A stretch of DNA of 53,468 bases from Collinsella sp. (GTDB taxonomy: Bacteria; Actinomycetota; Coriobacteriia; Coriobacteriales; Coriobacteriaceae). The stretch is from NCBI GenBank assembly GCA_019414545.1, contig DXLV01000010.1, positions 1 to 53,468 of the forward strand, in the 5' to 3' direction. Both the position numbers and the translations under genes were made by a program. Below, in pieces: positions 53,433-53,468 of the stretch; the first letter of the stretch is position 1; every line of letters starts with the position of its first letter. Under the pieces are notes generated by a model that saw nothing but the letters and a program-made list of their open reading frames with translations, had not been told where the DNA came from and did no database searches.

Positions 53433-53468
53433 CGATACTTTTTGAAACACAGTAAAATCAAGGTTTTT

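Overview
The window is a 53.5 kb piece of a GC-rich, gene-dense chromosome, most likely from a gut coriobacterium close to Collinsella. That assignment is inference: it rests on high GC, LPXTG-like sorting, amaP-DUF2273-Asp23 and dehydratase-activator loci, and many short palindromic repeats with a CCTGTCCC core. I found 46 protein genes (45 complete, one running off the left edge). I saw no rRNA, tRNA, CRISPR array, prophage or intact transposase.

Layout. 1-10.3 kb is a leftward run: zinc-ribbon membrane protein, YitT, the envelope-stress operon amaP-DUF2273-asp23, yebC, a DUF6020 membrane protein, lgt, NifU-type protein, dCMP deaminase and coaX. 10.5-20.1 kb holds an OPT transporter, a 1169-residue sortase-anchored CAP/coiled-coil surface protein carrying a G9 tract, a DUF389 protein, a small membrane protein, an AAC(3)-like acetyltransferase and a 3-hydroxyacyl-CoA dehydrogenase. 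20.3-25.8 kb is a TetR regulator followed by a giant 1595-residue dehydratase-activator fusion.

25.9-29.7 kb is the accessory part. It holds a 41-codon hydrophobic peptide gene facing a convergent small RNA gene (a candidate par/fst-like type I toxin-antitoxin locus), a 209-bp MITE-like element, a HAD phosphatase whose start lies in a perfect inverted repeat, and an MFS pump with its TetR regulator and two operator-like palindromes. 29.7-33.2 kb carries glnB-like PII with amt, a CmpB-type membrane protein and an HD-domain protein. 33.4-35.2 kb encodes a DXS-like thiamine enzyme whose acceptor-binding residues appear replaced. 35.7-40.1 kb is a polar amino-acid ABC transporter with a class-I amidotransferase-like hydrolase. 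40.1-42.4 kb pairs an Hpt protein with a GGDEF-like/REC/HD-GYP protein. 42.6-53 kb has an alpha/beta hydrolase, radical SAM protein, methionine aminopeptidase, D-2-hydroxyacid dehydrogenase, an RHH-PIN toxin-antitoxin pair, M18 aminopeptidase, an anchored choloylglycine-hydrolase-family enzyme, phosphofructokinase and an XRE-type membrane protein. The right edge is repeat-rich.

Working together: PII and Amt cover ammonium uptake, and the ABC cluster with its hydrolase probably imports and trims glutamine-like or gamma-glutamyl compounds. lgt feeds lipoprotein maturation, including the ABC binding protein. Hpt and the REC/HD-GYP protein form one signalling operon. A recurring theme is inverted repeats placed at gene ends: in five leftward genes a palindromic element overlaps the TAA stop. 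All functional names come from sequence reading only; no database search was run.
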